A program made the translations under genes and the position numbers. A stretch of 12,339 bases of DNA from JBGPIK01 sp041484845. Its GTDB lineage: Bacteria; Desulfobacterota; Binatia; UBA9968. The notes beneath the pieces were generated by a model. It was not told the DNA's origin, did no database searches, and saw only the letters and a program-made list of their open reading frames with translations. Each line of letters starts with the position of its first letter. The first letter of the stretch is position 1. This document shows, piece by piece, positions 12,010-12,339 of the stretch. The stretch lies in assembly GCA_041484845.1 (NCBI GenBank), contig JBGPIK010000184.1:1-12339 (forward strand), in the 5' to 3' direction.

Positions 12010-12339
12010 TCAGGAAAACGCGAGGGTGTTCTTAAGGGCGCGCTCGACCTGGGTAAGGAGCGCAGGTGTCAGAGTTCCCAGTCGTTTAACAAGACGGCGT
12101 TTATCCACCGCTTTGATCTGTTCGGTGACAACCTTGGACATGAACGTGAGACGGGCAACGCCCTTGGGGATGATCACATGACTGGGAGAGACGTGGGCCG
12201 TGTTCTTGGTCAGTGGGACGACCACTACGAGCTGGCTGAATTGATTGATGCTGTCATTGGAGAGAACGATCACCGGCCGGGTCTTTTTGATCTCGACGCC
12301 GATGGTGGGGTCGAGGTTGGCGATTACCACATCACCCCG
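12010..12339 (-). CDS. MazF/PemK-family endoribonuclease toxin, 5' end cut by the window
   Basis: The visible 109 codons match the MazF/PemK/CcdB-fold toxins (PF02452), which cleave mRNA at short motifs and are held in check by a small antitoxin. The open frame continues past a GTG at 12330 to the window edge as RGDVV, the family's typical N-terminal motif, so the true start lies outside. Conserved points: G.E..KTRPVIVLSND (with the catalytic-type Arg), VVVVPLTKNT (the Thr corresponding to the second catalytic residue), FMSKVVTEQIKAVDKRRL and a C-terminal LGTLTPALLTQVERAL helix. Only a few N-terminal residues are missing. Its antitoxin would be expected upstream on the same strand, beyond 12339. 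It converges on SBP11. Confidence 0.9.
   Translation of the reverse strand, partial: RGDVVIANLDPTIGVEIKKTRPVIVLSNDSINQFSQLVVVVPLTKNTAHVSPSHVIIPKGVARLTFMSKVVTEQIKAVDKRRLVKRLGTLTPALLTQVERALKNTLAFS

Overview
The window is dominated by a tandem array of genes for one family of periplasmic solute-binding proteins, the ABC_sub_bind / TrpX-like family (PF04392, COG2984, type 1 periplasmic-binding fold). Ten copies look intact (SBP1-6 and SBP8-11, about 325-349 codons each) and one is a C-terminal fragment (SBP7). All lie on the + strand, each with a Sec signal peptide ending just before a Gln-rich mature start. No permease or ATPase gene is present, so these are orphan receptors as far as this window shows. 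The exported binding proteins suggest a Gram-negative bacterium. The expansion of this family and the low-complexity spacers recall uncultured soil or groundwater lineages (Binatota/Deltaproteobacteria-like, Rokubacteria-like), but the taxon cannot be fixed from this sequence.

Layout: a 126-base leader; SBP1, SBP2, SBP3, SBP4, SBP5 and SBP6 (127-6388); a minus-strand DUF433/DUF5615 toxin-antitoxin pair (6431-7062) that replaces the front of SBP7, whose last 89 codons survive (7130-7399); SBP8 (7486-8499); a small four-helix-bundle gene of the S23/Avd-like family (8544-8942); SBP9, SBP10 and SBP11 (8950-11986); and a convergent MazF/PemK-like toxin gene that runs off the right edge. Paralogy is block-like: SBP4 resembles SBP9, SBP5 resembles SBP11, and the SBP5 end through the SBP6 leader (5192-5457) is about 95% identical to the SBP7 end through the SBP8 leader (7271-7550).

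The most unusual structure is in the spacers. Nearly every junction holds short arrays of a degenerate seven-base unit. There are several sequence families (GTCAGAG-like, GATTTTC-like, TGCTCCC-like with its reverse complement, TTGCGCT-like, CACTTAG-like), but all share a 7-base period and many have exactly five units. The arrays run into the genes: they supply Shine-Dalgarno sequence and start codons, and they encode the hydrophobic core of several signal peptides. The four-helix-bundle gene sits between two inverted five-unit arrays. The matching junction in front of SBP4 has the same two arrays around only about 50 bases that look like a deleted copy of that gene, now fused in frame to the SBP4 signal peptide. 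Together these suggest a mobile or diversity-linked system of a four-helix-bundle gene plus dispersed heptamer arrays, acting in an array of receptor genes that has been shuffled by recombination. The function of that system is inference.
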